A stretch of DNA of 64,000 bases from Phycisphaerales bacterium UBA1161 (GTDB lineage: Bacteria > Planctomycetota > Phycisphaerae > Tepidisphaerales > Tepidisphaeraceae), in assembly GCA_002311745.1 (NCBI GenBank), contig DBZL01000071.1, positions 207 to 64,206 of the forward strand, given 5' to 3'. The notes under the pieces were generated by a model that saw only the letters and a list, made by a program, of their open reading frames with translations, did no database searches and was not told where the DNA came from. A program made the position numbers and the translations under genes. How positions within the stretch are numbered: the first letter of the stretch is position 1; each line of letters starts with the position of its first letter. Positions 55,301 to 64,000 of this stretch are shown in pieces.

Positions 55301-55774
55301 CATGGCCAGCTCGGCCAGACGCTGACGACGCGCCGGGCCGCTGGTGTGTTCCACGGCGTCGATGACCGCCACCGGACGGATGTTGGTGGCTTCCAGCGCC
55401 TGCTGCGCCGCGTCGAACGCCTTCTTGATCTTCGGCGCCTCCGCCGCCTCCGGCGTCAGCGGCATCTGAATCTCCAACCGGTCGTTGCCCTGCGGCCGCC
55501 ACACCAGGTTCCGCAACCCGTTGGGGTCCACCCGCCGCTTGAGCGCCTGCATCACCTGGTTGGCCAAATCCGCCGAACGCGCACCCGCCTCGGCCTGAAT
55601 CTGATAAATCAGGCTCACGCCGCCCACCATGTCGATGCCCGGCCTCAACTCCGTCTTCTGGATGAACGTGAGGTTCGGATCCGTCAATCGCGACGGATGG
55701 CGGAAGATCAGCAGCACCGACAGTACGACGGCGATGCCGATCAACGTAAAACGTCCGGAAAAGTTGGTTGGCAT
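52343..55774 (-). CDS. secDF: SecD-SecF fused protein translocase
   Basis: 1143 residues from ATG 55774. The SecD part (1-660) has the head helix, ELRPGIDMVGGVSLIYQI (first periplasmic part), an extra long helical insert, GTAVDANVLIFERLREE with the membrane motif, then SecF (about 670-1143) with DIEFASGTSVQFEL and MIDTIVVFDRIRENRGKYG. It uses proton flow to pull proteins through SecYEG. Sited after yajC, the usual order, but here the two proteins are one chain. An inserted 250-residue coiled region in the SecD head is unusual in length. Confidence 0.93.
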   Translation of the reverse strand: MPTNFSGRFTLIGIAVVLSVLLIFRHPSRLTDPNLTFIQKTELRPGIDMVGGVSLIYQIQAEAGARSADLANQVMQALKRRVDPNGLRNLVWRPQGNDRLEIQMPLTPEAAEAPKIKKAFDAAQQALEATNIRPVAVIDAVEHTSGPARRQRLAELAMDSQTRANLFAQLSETFDQIQVLKKNAQNLPLEVLAAKLQPLTVSYEQLKPKIEQTNLLATEYESILEQANSEDESQQKLGRAKLDALNARFGDFPVRLKAMGEMQRQFKDYDAVKLAVTGAADLKRLLQGSGVLEYHILADTLTANPADLQAMYVRMAPGGRGPLPQPGDTIRWMEVDRVEEFDRPGQPQQTHEWNGKYYMPVLVTPQASLTKASGDWGLENAYPTADANGGRAIGFQFNAAGKRLFGDLTSYWYEYARRRGGEYQDARSRLAIVLDDKVISAPSLQSPITGGSGIIEAGGGAGFPVADADYLINTLNAGSLPAQLSSEPISEQQVGPTLGADNLYKGLVACGFGLLVVAVFLVSYYYVAGFVAFLAVVMNIGLILGTMAAFSATFTLPSIAGIVLTIGTAVDANVLIFERLREEQHKGLPLRMALRNSYIMARSAIIDSNMTSIITSLCLYLFGSEEVKGFGLTLIIGIVASLFTALYVTKTIFGVMIDKFGMKNLSSIPLTFPKWDRLLKPKWDWMGMAPFFYTFSILMITTGMVLFVLKVRQGQMMDIEFASGTSVQFELNHPMKQEDVRQLIDRASDQHPEALPSPSVVAVGTDELHYEVVTPNVDRAAVKPVVLEAMKGRLHVQLASQFDQYQGDLAAARQKTVVPIIDPAFSVDGFTPPVAAEHVGGLAIVLRHLSPPLSPEQIRQRLDSERLSASAGEAGAAAIDYRVQAPGGADKPTDFALIVAWNPSVSFAADESKWSDDLAAPLWKLTKQAISSPPSLEKEINFDPQVAGEMQRAAFLALTFSIAAIMVYIWARFGNLKYGTATVIALIHDTVFTLAAMGFAHYISDYWHHNFLQVEPFRINLTVVAGILTIMSYSMIDTIVVFDRIRENRGKYGHLDRKVINDAINQTLSRTILTCGTSIVTVSFMYFLGGPGIHGFTFVLLVGILVGTYSSVAIAAPLLLWGREKQAPGVVRPAVGQLQRVPG

Positions 55775-55777
55775 GAT

Positions 55778-56137
55778 TTACTTCGCAGGCGAGTCTTCTT
55801 CGGTCACAACCCGCTTGATGGCGTCGCGGGAAAACTTGATCTTGGTGTTGGAACTCTCATCGACCTTGAGGATCACCTCGTTCTCGCGCACGTCGATGAT
55901 GCTGGCGAACATTCCGCCGGCAGTCATTACGCGGTCGCCCCGCTTGAGGTTCTTGAGCATCTGTTCGCGCTGCCGCGCCTCGGTCCGCTTGTTCCGCGAT
56001 GAGCTGAGCATCATCCACAAAAGAACGCCGATCAGGAGCGGGAAGATCCACTTCGAGGGATCGGCCCAAATGGGAGGCGGCTGGCCGCCGGAGGCCGGCT
56101 GCGTGGCAGCCTGAGCCAGAATTTGAAGGTAACTCAA
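55778..56137 (-). CDS. yajC: YajC, Sec translocon accessory subunit
   Basis: 119 residues from TTG 56137 with AAGGAG 6 nt before. One membrane helix (WIFPLLIGVLLWMML), then LKRGDRVMTAGGMFASIIDVRENEVILKVDESSNTKIKFSRDAIKRVV, the YajC soluble fold. Forms a complex with SecDF. Followed by secDF after 3 nt. Confidence 0.93.
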   Translation of the reverse strand: MSYLQILAQAATQPASGGQPPPIWADPSKWIFPLLIGVLLWMMLSSSRNKRTEARQREQMLKNLKRGDRVMTAGGMFASIIDVRENEVILKVDESSNTKIKFSRDAIKRVVTEEDSPAK

Positions 56138-56155
56138 GCCAATCTCCTTGAGCAG

Positions 56156-57307
56156 TCAATCCTCGCTCTGTTCGCCACCCGGGCCGGGGCCCAGGCGGCA
56201 GCGGGCGTCGCTGCGGCGGAACCGCTCAAAAGACCCATCGGCAATCGCTTGTCGCATGTCCGCCATCAGCCGTTGATAGAAACGGGTATTATGCACCGAA
56301 ACCAGGATCGGGCCAAGCATCTCGCCCGCGAAAAAAAAGTGCCGGATGGCGCCCCGGCCAAATTGCCGGCATGCCGGGCAGTCGCACCCCGCTTCGATGG
56401 GAGCCGAATCGCGCTGGTATTGGCTGTTGCGCAGGCGCAGCGGGCCGGCGGCGGTAAACGCATAGGCGTTGCGCCCGTTGCGCGTCGGCAGGACGCAGTC
56501 GAACAGGTCCATGCCTTCGGCCACCGCCGCCACGAGGTCCCGCGGATACCCCACGCCCATGAGATACCGCGGCCGGCTCGCCGGCAATACCGCCGACATC
56601 TCCCGCACGACGCCCATCCTCGCCTCGAACCCCTCTCCCACCGCCAAGCCCCCCACCGCATAGCCGCTAAAATCCATCTTCACCAGTTCCGCCGCGCAGC
56701 GACGACGCAGCTCCAAATCCACGCCCCCCTGCACGATGCCCAATAGCGCCTGATCGCCCCGCCGCCGATGCGCTTGCAGACACTGCCGCGCCCATCGCAG
56801 CGTGCGCTCCACCGCCAGCGCGTGCGCTGCCGGTGGCGCATCGGCCGGCGGACACTGATCAAACGCCATGGCGATGTCCCCGCCCAGATCGTTCTGCACC
56901 GCCATGCTGCGAGCGGCGTCGAGAAAGACGGTGCTGCCATCCACGTGGCTCTTGAACGTAACGCCCTCGTCGCTGATCTGGTTGATGTCCGCGAGGGAAA
57001 AAACCTGGAATCCGCCGCTGTCGGTGAGGATCGGCCCATTCCAACCCATGAACCGGTGCAGCCCGCCAAGATCGGCAACCGTTTTTTCCCCGGGCCGCAG
57101 CATCAGGTGATAGGTGTTGGCCAGGATGATCTGCGTGCCGGTGGCCGCAAGTTGGTCCGGCAACAGCCCCTTGACCGAGCCTTGCGTGCCGACGGGCATG
57201 AAGGCCGGCGTGTCGAAGGTCCCGTGCCCGGTGCTCACGCGACCCACACGCGCGGCGCTGCCCGTGTCGTTTCGGAGAATCTCAAAAGCCAGCGGACCGC
57301 CGTTCAT
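56156..57307 (-). CDS. tgt: tRNA-guanine transglycosylase
   Basis: 383 residues. Exchanges G34 for the queuosine base preQ1. LPDQLAATGTQIILANTYHLMLRPG, LTDSGGFQVFSLAD, VDLFDCVLPTRNGRNAYAFT, and the zinc site CDCPACRQFGRGAIRHFFFAGEMLG are present. Precedes yajC by 18 nt, the order tgt-yajC-secD seen widely. A long tail after the zinc site is basic. Confidence 0.95.
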   Translation of the reverse strand: MNGGPLAFEILRNDTGSAARVGRVSTGHGTFDTPAFMPVGTQGSVKGLLPDQLAATGTQIILANTYHLMLRPGEKTVADLGGLHRFMGWNGPILTDSGGFQVFSLADINQISDEGVTFKSHVDGSTVFLDAARSMAVQNDLGGDIAMAFDQCPPADAPPAAHALAVERTLRWARQCLQAHRRRGDQALLGIVQGGVDLELRRRCAAELVKMDFSGYAVGGLAVGEGFEARMGVVREMSAVLPASRPRYLMGVGYPRDLVAAVAEGMDLFDCVLPTRNGRNAYAFTAAGPLRLRNSQYQRDSAPIEAGCDCPACRQFGRGAIRHFFFAGEMLGPILVSVHNTRFYQRLMADMRQAIADGSFERFRRSDARCRLGPGPGGEQSED

Positions 57308-57340
57308 TCGATGCGTTTGTATCGCAGGGCCGCGGCGATC

Positions 57341-59029
57341 TCAATTTGGCCTGGTTGCCGGCCTTGGGGCAAAGCCGCCGCGAATGTAATCATTGACGGC
57401 CTGCGCCGTCAGGCGGTTGTCCCAATGTCCGTGACGCTGCGCGCGTGCGGCGGCCAAAAAGCCCTCCAGCGTCGCGTCCTTCAGGCCAATGGACTGGGCA
57501 TAGCCGGCGATGTCCCGCGAGGGATCGACAAACGCGGCGGCGCCGCACTGGGACGTGTCCCCGGTGGCCCCTCGCCAGCCCTGGAAATCGAGCGGCGTTT
57601 TCTCGATCTGGAACGGTTGGGCCGAGCTGGACCCATAGCGATTGCCGGAGAAACGGTAGCCGTCCCGCCAGGCGGCCAGCCAGATCAGCGGCTGATCGCC
57701 CTGCTGGAAATCGTTGTCCTGGACCAGCAGGCCGGCGGGAGCCGACGTGGTCGCCAACGCCACGCCCGTCCAGTCGTAGACGATGTTGCGGCGCACCTCG
57801 ACTCGGGATGCGGGAACCGGCGCTTCGCGCAGCATCGGGCTGCAAGACAGGGCCGAGAGATTGTTGGCCGGGTCAGGTTTGTGCGCGACGATGTTGCCCT
57901 CGACCAGGACCGCCGGGCAGTTCAAGAACTCCAGGCCCTGGCCGCGCGGCTGCGAAGGCCCGATGCCGTCGCCGCCCAAAACCACGTTGTTCCGCACCAC
58001 CGATGGAGCGTAGCTCACGAACGCCGCCAGCGGGTTTTTCAAAAACAGATTGTTTTCCAGCACCCCGCCCGGGCGCAGTTGGCACCCGTGGCTGGAGGCG
58101 CGGGCGATGATGTTGTTGCGGACCATGATGTTGCGCTGTTCCCCCGGCTGGCCGTGCTGCAAATACAGGTTGTGGTTGAAGATCGTCCTGCCCGCATTGG
58201 GAACGGCATCGTTCCAGCCGTTGTGATCGAACAGGTTTTCCTCGATCAGCACGTGCTCGAACCGGTCCAGATAGATGCCCTGCGAATGCCCATCGAGGCC
58301 GTAGCTGTCGCACACCACGCAGCGGCGCAGAACCAGCCCGTGGAACAGCGCGGCGTCGCCCTGCAGCATCAGGTTGTTGCCGAAATAGCGGAAGCGGCAA
58401 TCCTCGATCCACAGGAATCTGCCGCCGCTGTTCATGTACAGGCCGTCGCCCTGGCGGCTGTCGGATCGGCCCGGCGCGAACGACGCCAGCGTCGGGTCGC
58501 GCCGGTCGGCGTAAAAATCGAGGTCCTGCAACACGAGGAAATGCGGCTGCACCGGCCCGCCCAGGGAAAACCTGACGGCCAACACCGGCCGCGGCTGACG
58601 CGGGTCGCCGTAGGCGCCGATGATCATCGGCTCGGCCACGCTGCGCCCGCCGCTCCCAAACGGCTCGTTCAGATTCTCCGCGGCAAACACGTCCCCACGC
58701 TTCAGCAGCAGACGGTCCGGAGACCCGTTGCGCAAAAGCGCCAGCGCCCTTTTCAGCGACCGCACCGGCTTGGTGGCGCCGTCGTTGAGATCGCTGCCCT
58801 CGGAGGCGCTCATGAAAATGATCTGCTGGCCCTCGCCCTTGGGAAAATAGGTGAAGCCGTATTTGTCGCGTTCGAACAGGGCCATCCACTGGACGGCCGC
58901 GTTGGGCTCAAAGCGGATTTCGACGGCCTGTGGGGCGGGCTGCGTCTGCGCCGCCTCCTGCGTCTGCGCCCAGGCACAAGACGCAAACAGACACACCGCC
59001 GCGATGATGCCGTGCAGCTTCAGAAGCAT
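57341..59029 (-). CDS. Exported right-handed beta-helix protein
   Basis: 562 residues from ATG 59029 with a signal peptide (LLKLHGIIAAVCLFASCAWAQ). Residues about 190-480 are parallel beta-helix rungs (RFLWIEDCRFRYFGNNLML, VLIEENLFDHNGWND, NIMVRNNIIARASSHGCQL, GVLENNLFLKNPLA, SVVRNNVVLGG). Such folds occur in polysaccharide lyases, hydrolases and adhesins. No catalytic set found. Same strand as, and 33 nt before, tgt. Confidence 0.75.
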   Translation of the reverse strand: MLLKLHGIIAAVCLFASCAWAQTQEAAQTQPAPQAVEIRFEPNAAVQWMALFERDKYGFTYFPKGEGQQIIFMSASEGSDLNDGATKPVRSLKRALALLRNGSPDRLLLKRGDVFAAENLNEPFGSGGRSVAEPMIIGAYGDPRQPRPVLAVRFSLGGPVQPHFLVLQDLDFYADRRDPTLASFAPGRSDSRQGDGLYMNSGGRFLWIEDCRFRYFGNNLMLQGDAALFHGLVLRRCVVCDSYGLDGHSQGIYLDRFEHVLIEENLFDHNGWNDAVPNAGRTIFNHNLYLQHGQPGEQRNIMVRNNIIARASSHGCQLRPGGVLENNLFLKNPLAAFVSYAPSVVRNNVVLGGDGIGPSQPRGQGLEFLNCPAVLVEGNIVAHKPDPANNLSALSCSPMLREAPVPASRVEVRRNIVYDWTGVALATTSAPAGLLVQDNDFQQGDQPLIWLAAWRDGYRFSGNRYGSSSAQPFQIEKTPLDFQGWRGATGDTSQCGAAAFVDPSRDIAGYAQSIGLKDATLEGFLAAARAQRHGHWDNRLTAQAVNDYIRGGFAPRPATRPN

Positions 59030-59043
59030 TATTCGCCGAGCAT

Positions 59044-60249
59044 TCAATGGTCCAGCCCGCCGCGCAGGGGCGGACGCTTCTTCTTTTTCGCCGGCTCCGC
59101 AGGGGCGGATTCCGCCGGCGTATCGGCCGGCTCGGGCGCGGCCTGCCTGAGGCTGAACGACATCCGCCGGGCCACAGGATCGACCGACAACACCACCAGG
59201 CGGACCGTGTCCCCCTCTTTGACCACTTCGTCCATCGACTTGATCCGCCTGTAACTGGCTTCGCTGATCGGCAGCAGGCCCTCGATCCCCTCCTCCACTT
59301 CGATGAACGCTCCAAAATCCGCCAGCTTGGTCACGCGCCCGGTGACCAGCGAAGAGACGGCGTATCGCCCCGCCGCATCCAACCATGGATCGACGCCGCG
59401 CGCCTGCTTGAGGCTCAAACTCAGCTTCCCGCCGGCCCGGTCGAGCTTGAGAATCTTCACGTCCAGCACGTCGCCGACCTTCACCACTTCCGAAGGATTC
59501 TTGATCCGGCGAAAACTCATCTCGCTGATGTGCAGCAGCCCGTCCACGCCGCCCAAATCCACGAACGCGCCGAACTCCGTCACGTTGCGCACCGTGCCAC
59601 GGCGAATCTGACCTTCAGCCAGTTCCTCCATCAGTTTCTTTTTCTGTTCCTCCCGCTCTCGCTCCAGGACGTTGCGGCGGGACAGAACGATGTTGCGAGC
59701 CTCGCGCTCGAAGGCCGTCACCTCGGCCGTGATCTTCTGGTTCAGGAACTGCGCCAAATCCGGCACGTGATAGATGTCCACCTGCCCCGCCGGGAGGAAC
59801 GCGCGCATCCCTTTGACCGCGACTTCCAGCCCGCCCTTGTTCACGCCGCTGACGGTGCCCTCGACGATCTGCCCCACTTCCAGCGTCTCCCAGGTGACGT
59901 CGCTGGCCACCGCCCCCTTGCGCGACAAAATGAGCAGCCCCTCCGCGGCGTCGTAGCGCTCGACGTGGAACTCCATCTCCTGCCCGATCTTGGGCTCCTG
60001 CTCGAACTGCAGCAGCGGCACAACCCCTTGGCTCTTGCCCCCGAAATCGACGAACACATCCTCCTTCTCGATGGCGACGATCTTCCCCAGACGCGGCCCG
60101 GCATTCCCTTGCTGGGCCGGCTTGTCGAATCCGTACAACTTGTCCTCGGACACCTGCCCCAGCATCGCGTCGATCTGCGCATCCAGCTTGGCATCCGCGT
60201 CCGGGCGGAATTTCTCCTTGTATGGATCGTCGAAGCGATGCTTGGGCAT
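59044..60249 (-). CDS. S1 RNA-binding protein (RpsA-like)
   Basis: 401 residues with four S1 repeats: GKIVAIEKEDVFVDFGGKSQGVVPL, VEGTVSGVNKGGLEVAVKGMRAFLP, RRGTVRNVTEFGAFVDLGGVDGLLHISEMS, and VTGRVTKLADFGAFIEVEEGIEGLLPISEAS. It ends in a Lys/Arg tail (KKKKRPPLRGG). A short form of ribosomal protein S1, which helps translation initiation. The gene is 14 nt before the beta-helix gene and diverges from the aminotransferase. Confidence 0.85.
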   Translation of the reverse strand: MPKHRFDDPYKEKFRPDADAKLDAQIDAMLGQVSEDKLYGFDKPAQQGNAGPRLGKIVAIEKEDVFVDFGGKSQGVVPLLQFEQEPKIGQEMEFHVERYDAAEGLLILSRKGAVASDVTWETLEVGQIVEGTVSGVNKGGLEVAVKGMRAFLPAGQVDIYHVPDLAQFLNQKITAEVTAFEREARNIVLSRRNVLEREREEQKKKLMEELAEGQIRRGTVRNVTEFGAFVDLGGVDGLLHISEMSFRRIKNPSEVVKVGDVLDVKILKLDRAGGKLSLSLKQARGVDPWLDAAGRYAVSSLVTGRVTKLADFGAFIEVEEGIEGLLPISEASYRRIKSMDEVVKEGDTVRLVVLSVDPVARRMSFSLRQAAPEPADTPAESAPAEPAKKKKRPPLRGGLDH

Positions 60250-60334
60250 GTGGGGGATTCTATAGGCGATTCTCGCCGCTTGAAATGCCCGCCGCGTCGC
60301 GATACGTTCCCTACCGCTTTCGGCGGAGAATCAC

Positions 60335-61540
60335 ATGTTCCCCCTGGCCCAGCGGATGCAACTCATTTCCGAGTCGATCACCCTGGCGGTGTCGGCCAAG
60401 GCCAACGCCATGAAGAAGGCCGGCATCGACGTGGTCGGCTTCGGCGCCGGCGAGCCGGACTTCGACACGCCGGCTTTCATCAAGGAAGCCGCCAAGGCGG
60501 CACTGGACAAGGGACAAACCAAGTACACGCCCACGCCCTGCCTGCCCGAGCTGAAAGAGGCCATCGCGCGAAAATTCAACGCCGAAAATGGCCTGCCGTA
60601 CAAGCCCGAGCAGATCACCACCGGCGCCGGCGGAAAGCACTGCCTCTACATGGCCTTCATGGCCGTATTGAATCCCGGCGATGAAGTGCTGATCCCATCG
60701 CCGTACTGGGTCAGCTACCCGGAGCAGGTGAAACTGGCCGGCGGCATCGTTCGCGTCATCCGCGGCGAAGAAAGCAACGGGTTCAAGATCACGCCGCAGC
60801 AGCTCGAGTCGGCGATCACGCCCAAGTCGCGCGTGCTGGTCCTCAACAGCCCCAACAACCCCGGCGGCCACGCGTACGCGCCGCCGGAGCTTCAGGCCCT
60901 GGCGGATGTCGTCGCCAGGCATCCGCAACTGATCGTCTTCTCGGATGAGATTTACGAGAAGCTGATCTACGACGGCTTGAAATTCGTCAGCTTCGCGACG
61001 CTGCATCCGGATCTTCTGGAACGCACGCTGACGTTCAACTGTCACAGCAAGAGCTTCGCCATGACCGGCTGGCGGATGGGGTACATCGGCGGGCCCAAGG
61101 GGGCCATCGACGCGATCAACAAATTGCAGAGCCAGATGACCAGCCACGTGACCAGCTTCATTCAGCCCGCCGCCGCGGCCGCCCTGACCGATCCGCGCGG
61201 AGCCGCCAGCACCGAGCAGATGCGCAAGCAGTTCGAAAAACGCGGCGAGCACATGTGGGAAAGGCTGTGCGACCTGCTTCAGATCACCTGCGTCCGCCCC
61301 CAAGGCGCGTTCTACGCCTTCCCCAACGTCAGCGCGTACTTCGGCAAATCCATCGGCGGCGCCAAAATCACCGATGCCATCAGCTTCGCCTCAGCGCTCT
61401 TGGAGCACAGCCACGTCGCCGTCGTCCCCGGCAACGACAGCGGCTTCGACACCCACGTGCGCCTGAGCTTCGCCACCAGCATGGAGCAGATCGACAAGGG
61501 CATCGACCGCATCGGCCAGTTCCTTCAGAAATTGGGATGA
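60335..61540 (+). CDS. aspC: Class I aspartate aminotransferase
   Basis: 401 residues. PLP enzyme: FGAGEPDFDTPAFIKEAA, TTGAGGKHCLYMAFMAVLNPGDEVLIPSPYWVSYPE, VLNSPNNPGG, SDEIYEKLIYDG, and Schiff-base Lys in FNCHSKSFAMTGWRMGYIGG. Subfamily Ib by pattern; the natural amino donor is probably glutamate or aspartate. Start ATG 60335. Confidence 0.92.
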   Translation: MFPLAQRMQLISESITLAVSAKANAMKKAGIDVVGFGAGEPDFDTPAFIKEAAKAALDKGQTKYTPTPCLPELKEAIARKFNAENGLPYKPEQITTGAGGKHCLYMAFMAVLNPGDEVLIPSPYWVSYPEQVKLAGGIVRVIRGEESNGFKITPQQLESAITPKSRVLVLNSPNNPGGHAYAPPELQALADVVARHPQLIVFSDEIYEKLIYDGLKFVSFATLHPDLLERTLTFNCHSKSFAMTGWRMGYIGGPKGAIDAINKLQSQMTSHVTSFIQPAAAAALTDPRGAASTEQMRKQFEKRGEHMWERLCDLLQITCVRPQGAFYAFPNVSAYFGKSIGGAKITDAISFASALLEHSHVAVVPGNDSGFDTHVRLSFATSMEQIDKGIDRIGQFLQKLG

Positions 61541-61548
61541 ATCTCAGA

Positions 61549-62091
61549 TCAATTGACCGACGGATCATCCGGAATCCGGGAAAGATCGAACTGCTTGCCG
61601 ATGATCCGCTGGGTCATCAGCTTCGACCACAAATTCGATTTGCTTTCAAAGATGATTTGCGCATCGGCGGGGGCCACCAACCACGATTCGATCTCCATCT
61701 CCGCCTCGAGCTGCCCCGGCGCCCACCCGGCATAGCCGACGAAATAGCGCGCCTGGCCGTTGGGCTGGCGCAGCAGCGATTCGATCTTGTTGCGCTCGGT
61801 GGTCAAGAAGACGCCCGGCAGCACATCCGCGTCCTTGGTGGAAGCGTCGGCGTGCAGGACCATCAGCGGCCCCTCGCACGGCCCGCCCTGATGCAGCACG
61901 CCTTCAACCGCGCACGCATCGCCCACGCTTTGTTTGCACGCCTCGCGCACTGTCATGGGCAGCGGCCGATTCAAGATCAGCCCCATCGCCCCGTGCTCGT
62001 TGTGCTGGATCATCAGCAGCACCGCGCGCAGAAAATTCGGGTCCGCCAACCGCGGCGACGCGAGCAAAAGTTTGCCCTGGGTGGAAGTCAT
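61549..62091 (-). CDS. YqgE/UPF0301 family protein
   Basis: 180 residues from ATG 62091 (TTG 62097 adds two). QGKLLLASPRLADPNFLRAVLLMIQHNEHGAMGLILNRPLP is the family head; QARYFVGYAGWAPGQLEAEMEIESWLV the middle. Function unclear; in other bacteria near ruvX, here 22 kb from it. Confidence 0.9.
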   Translation of the reverse strand: MTSTQGKLLLASPRLADPNFLRAVLLMIQHNEHGAMGLILNRPLPMTVREACKQSVGDACAVEGVLHQGGPCEGPLMVLHADASTKDADVLPGVFLTTERNKIESLLRQPNGQARYFVGYAGWAPGQLEAEMEIESWLVAPADAQIIFESKSNLWSKLMTQRIIGKQFDLSRIPDDPSVN

Positions 62092-62147
62092 ACGCAATCA
62101 AGACAATAGCCGCTTGGCGAAGTTTGTGTAAGAGACTGTATGAAAAA

Positions 62148-62215
62148 CGCTGTATGCTGAATGATGAGTGCTGAATTAAATTTATCATTTATCATTTATC
62201 ATTTATCATTCTCCA
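62148..62215. repeat. Heptamer repeats
   Basis: atgctga, atgatga, gtgctga units run into four atttatc units (62178-62210). 7-nt period as at 7780, 18934 and 51324. Lies between the guaA stop and yqgE. Confidence 0.65.
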
Positions 62216-62222
62216 TCGCGGT

Positions 62223-63767
62223 TCATTCCCACTCGATGGTCGCCGGGGGTTTGCTGGAGATGTCGTACACCACGCGGTTGACGCCGCGGACTTCGTTGAT
62301 GATCCGGTTGCTCATCTCCGCCAAAACGCCAAAAGGAATCCGCGCCCAGTCGGCCGTCATGAAATCCTGCGTCTCCACCGCGCGGATAGCCACCACCGAA
62401 TCGTAGCTGCGGGCATCGCCCATCACGCCCACCGTGCCGATGGGCAGCAGCACCGCGAAAACCTGGGCGGTCTTGCGGTACAAATGGGCCGCGATCAGCT
62501 CCTCCAGAACGATCTCGTCAGCGTCGCGCAGGATGCGCAGACGATCGGGGGTGATTTCGCCGATGATGCGCACGGCCAGGCCCGGACCGGGGAACGGATG
62601 CCGCCAGACGATCGTCTCGGGCAGGCCAAGAACTTCGCCGACTTGTCGAACCTCGTCCTTGAACAGGTCGCGCAGCGGTTCGATCAGCTCGAAGCCAAGC
62701 TGCTCCGGCAATCCGCCGACGTTGTGGTGCAGCTTGATGTTGGCGGCGGTCCCGGCGTAGCCGTGGCCGCTCTCGATCACGTCCGGATACAGCGTCCCCT
62801 GGGCCAGAAAACGCGCCCCTTGGATCGGCGCCGCCGCCCGCCGGAACGCCTCGATGAATTGGTAGCCGATGATTTTGCGCTTCTGCTGCGGATCGATCAC
62901 GCCGGCCAGGGCGGAAAGAAAAAACTCGGCGGCATCTTCGACAATCAGATTGATCTTGAAATGGTCGCGAAAGGTGGACTCCACCAGTTGCCGCTCGTTT
63001 TTCCTGAGCAGCCCGTTGTCGACGAAGATGCACTTCAGTTGATCGCCGATCGCCCGATGCAGCAGGGTCGCGACCACCGAGCTGTCTACGCCGCCGGAAA
63101 GCCCGCAAATCACCTTGGCATCGCCGACCCGCTGACGCATGCCCTGCACGGTCTGCTCGATGAAGTTGCCCATCGTCCAGGTGCCGGAGCAATGGCAGAT
63201 GTCGTACAGGAAATTCTGGAAGATCTGCTCGCCTCGCGGCGTGTGGGTTACCTCGGGATGAAACTGCACGCCGTAAAACGGCCTGCTTTTGTGCCGCGCC
63301 GCGGCGAACGGGCAGGTCGGCGTCGTCGCCAGGGGCACGAAATCCGCCGGAAGCTCGTGCACCTGATCCCCGTGGCTCATCCAGACCGTCGTCTCCTCCG
63401 GCAGCCCGCGTACCAGCGCATCATCCGCCACCACGTGCAGCTTCGTCCGCCCGAATTCCCGCGCCTTGGCCGGCTTGACCCGCCCGCCCAGGATTTCCGC
63501 GCCAAGCTGCATGCCATAGCAGATCCCCAGAATGGGCACGCCGAGATTGAAGATTTCCGGATCGCACCGCGGCGCGTTCTTCTCATACACGCTGGCCGGC
63601 CCGCCGGAGAGGATGATCCCCTTGACCTTGAGTTGCTTCAGTTCCGCCGCCGGAACATCCGGCCGAACGAGCTGGCTATACACGCCTTTCTCGCGCACGC
63701 GCCGGGCGATCAGTTGTGCGTATTGGGAACCGAAGTCCAGGATGGGGATGACTTCATCGTGGAGCAT
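62223..63767 (-). CDS. guaA: GMP synthase (glutamine-hydrolysing)
   Basis: 514 residues. Turns XMP to GMP. Class I glutamine amidotransferase half: [17 protein letters not shown], nucleophile in [17 protein letters not shown], and [17 protein letters not shown]-pyrophosphatase half: [31 protein letters not shown], and the dimerisation domain ending in [18 protein letters not shown] 63767. Confidence 0.97.
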   Translation of the reverse strand: MLHDEVIPILDFGSQYAQLIARRVREKGVYSQLVRPDVPAAELKQLKVKGIILSGGPASVYEKNAPRCDPEIFNLGVPILGICYGMQLGAEILGGRVKPAKAREFGRTKLHVVADDALVRGLPEETTVWMSHGDQVHELPADFVPLATTPTCPFAAARHKSRPFYGVQFHPEVTHTPRGEQIFQNFLYDICHCSGTWTMGNFIEQTVQGMRQRVGDAKVICGLSGGVDSSVVATLLHRAIGDQLKCIFVDNGLLRKNERQLVESTFRDHFKINLIVEDAAEFFLSALAGVIDPQQKRKIIGYQFIEAFRRAAAPIQGARFLAQGTLYPDVIESGHGYAGTAANIKLHHNVGGLPEQLGFELIEPLRDLFKDEVRQVGEVLGLPETIVWRHPFPGPGLAVRIIGEITPDRLRILRDADEIVLEELIAAHLYRKTAQVFAVLLPIGTVGVMGDARSYDSVVAIRAVETQDFMTADWARIPFGVLAEMSNRIINEVRGVNRVVYDISSKPPATIEWE

Positions 63768-64000
63768 CCCGAGGTATTACCGCAAGGCCCTTCGGAATGC
63801 AAAAATCCAAGCCACCGGTCAAGCCCCACCTTGTTGGAAAAAGCTCACGAGGCTGGCGCGAAGTAGCCCGATTTGGCCCGTTGATCCTGCGCTGAGTCTC
63901 GCGCTATCTGTCCGAGCCCCACCTCGCGCGGTGTGAGTCGGAGCCGGACCAGACGGAGTAGCCTCTGGCAGTTGCCCAGTCGTGGGCGGCGCTCTCGAGG
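63768..64000. other. Region upstream of guaA, no gene seen
   Basis: 233 nt to the window edge. Several GC-rich stems can form (for example around 63903-63945, gagccccacctcg against its near complement). I saw no purine-riboswitch core, no tRNA and no coding region. It may hold the guaA leader. Confidence 0.3.

Noticed and set aside
52340..56002. Long plus-strand frames opposite secDF (for example 53231-54439 and 54440-56002)
   Set aside because: His/Gln/Arg-rich shadows of the clear secDF gene on the minus strand.
63768..64000. Purine riboswitch or RNase P RNA upstream of guaA
   Set aside because: None of the conserved core sequences of these RNAs could be found on either strand.

Overview
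This window is about 64 kb of GC-rich bacterial chromosome that I place in the Planctomycetota, most likely class Phycisphaerae. The grounds are indirect: a 16S rRNA gene that ends at a terminator with no 23S gene behind it, planctomycete-type proteins (DUF1802, DUF3179, a VPLP-type C-terminal sorting signal, REP-associated tyrosine transposases with a DPRG motif), a futalosine-pathway menaquinone gene (mqnA), and Gram-negative envelope genes (KDO pathway, LptC/LptA-like protein) next to peptidoglycan murG. The taxon is inferred, not proven. Genes are dense, lie on both strands, and are mostly housekeeping.

Layout. 1-3.3 kb: 3' end of 16S rRNA, a terminator, a broken tyrS fragment, a GT-C membrane glycosyltransferase and intact tyrS. 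3.3-4.3 kb: a RAYT transposase with REP-like palindromes and a small unknown gene. 4.3-12.7 kb: a minus-strand run kdsD, LptC/LptA-like giant, thioredoxin, murG, nuoC, nadB. 12.7-16.3 kb: scpA, a membrane protein, an ArgA-like acetyltransferase and prfB with its programmed frameshift. 16.3-22 kb: a RelE/ParE-like toxin-antitoxin pair, an HDOD protein, a VOC protein, a flippase-like protein, a GH113-like hydrolase, and hicB with a hicA stump. 22-29.2 kb: aspS, pyk, a lipoprotein, mqnA, AraC and Fur regulators. 29.2-33.5 kb: small proteins, a LuxR regulator, yjbQ, an exported CTERM protein and a GT8-like transferase. 33.5-43 kb: gatA-gatC, rpmB, a GntR regulator, a lipase-like protein, thiL, ruvX, manC, DUF3179, a 2-hydroxyacid dehydrogenase. 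42.8-45.8 kb: second RAYT, two gene 3' remnants behind a shared 22-nt direct repeat, and a GT41 (SPINDLY-like) gene. 45.8-64 kb: DUF1802, obg, rpmA, a GNAT protein, a possible oriC, dnaA, a LysM protein, secDF-yajC-tgt, a beta-helix protein, an S1 protein, an aminotransferase, yqgE, guaA.

The most unusual theme is genome rearrangement at gene 3' ends. Three genes (tyrS, the dehydrogenase, the GT41 gene) are each followed, directly or one gene later, by a diverged fragment of their own 3' end. Two of these fragments start at copies of the same 22-nt repeat. Together with two RAYT loci whose palindromes match in design but differ in spacer, heptamer-based intergenic repeats at four places and a 28-nt inverted repeat pair, this points to active small-element dynamics that standard annotation would miss.
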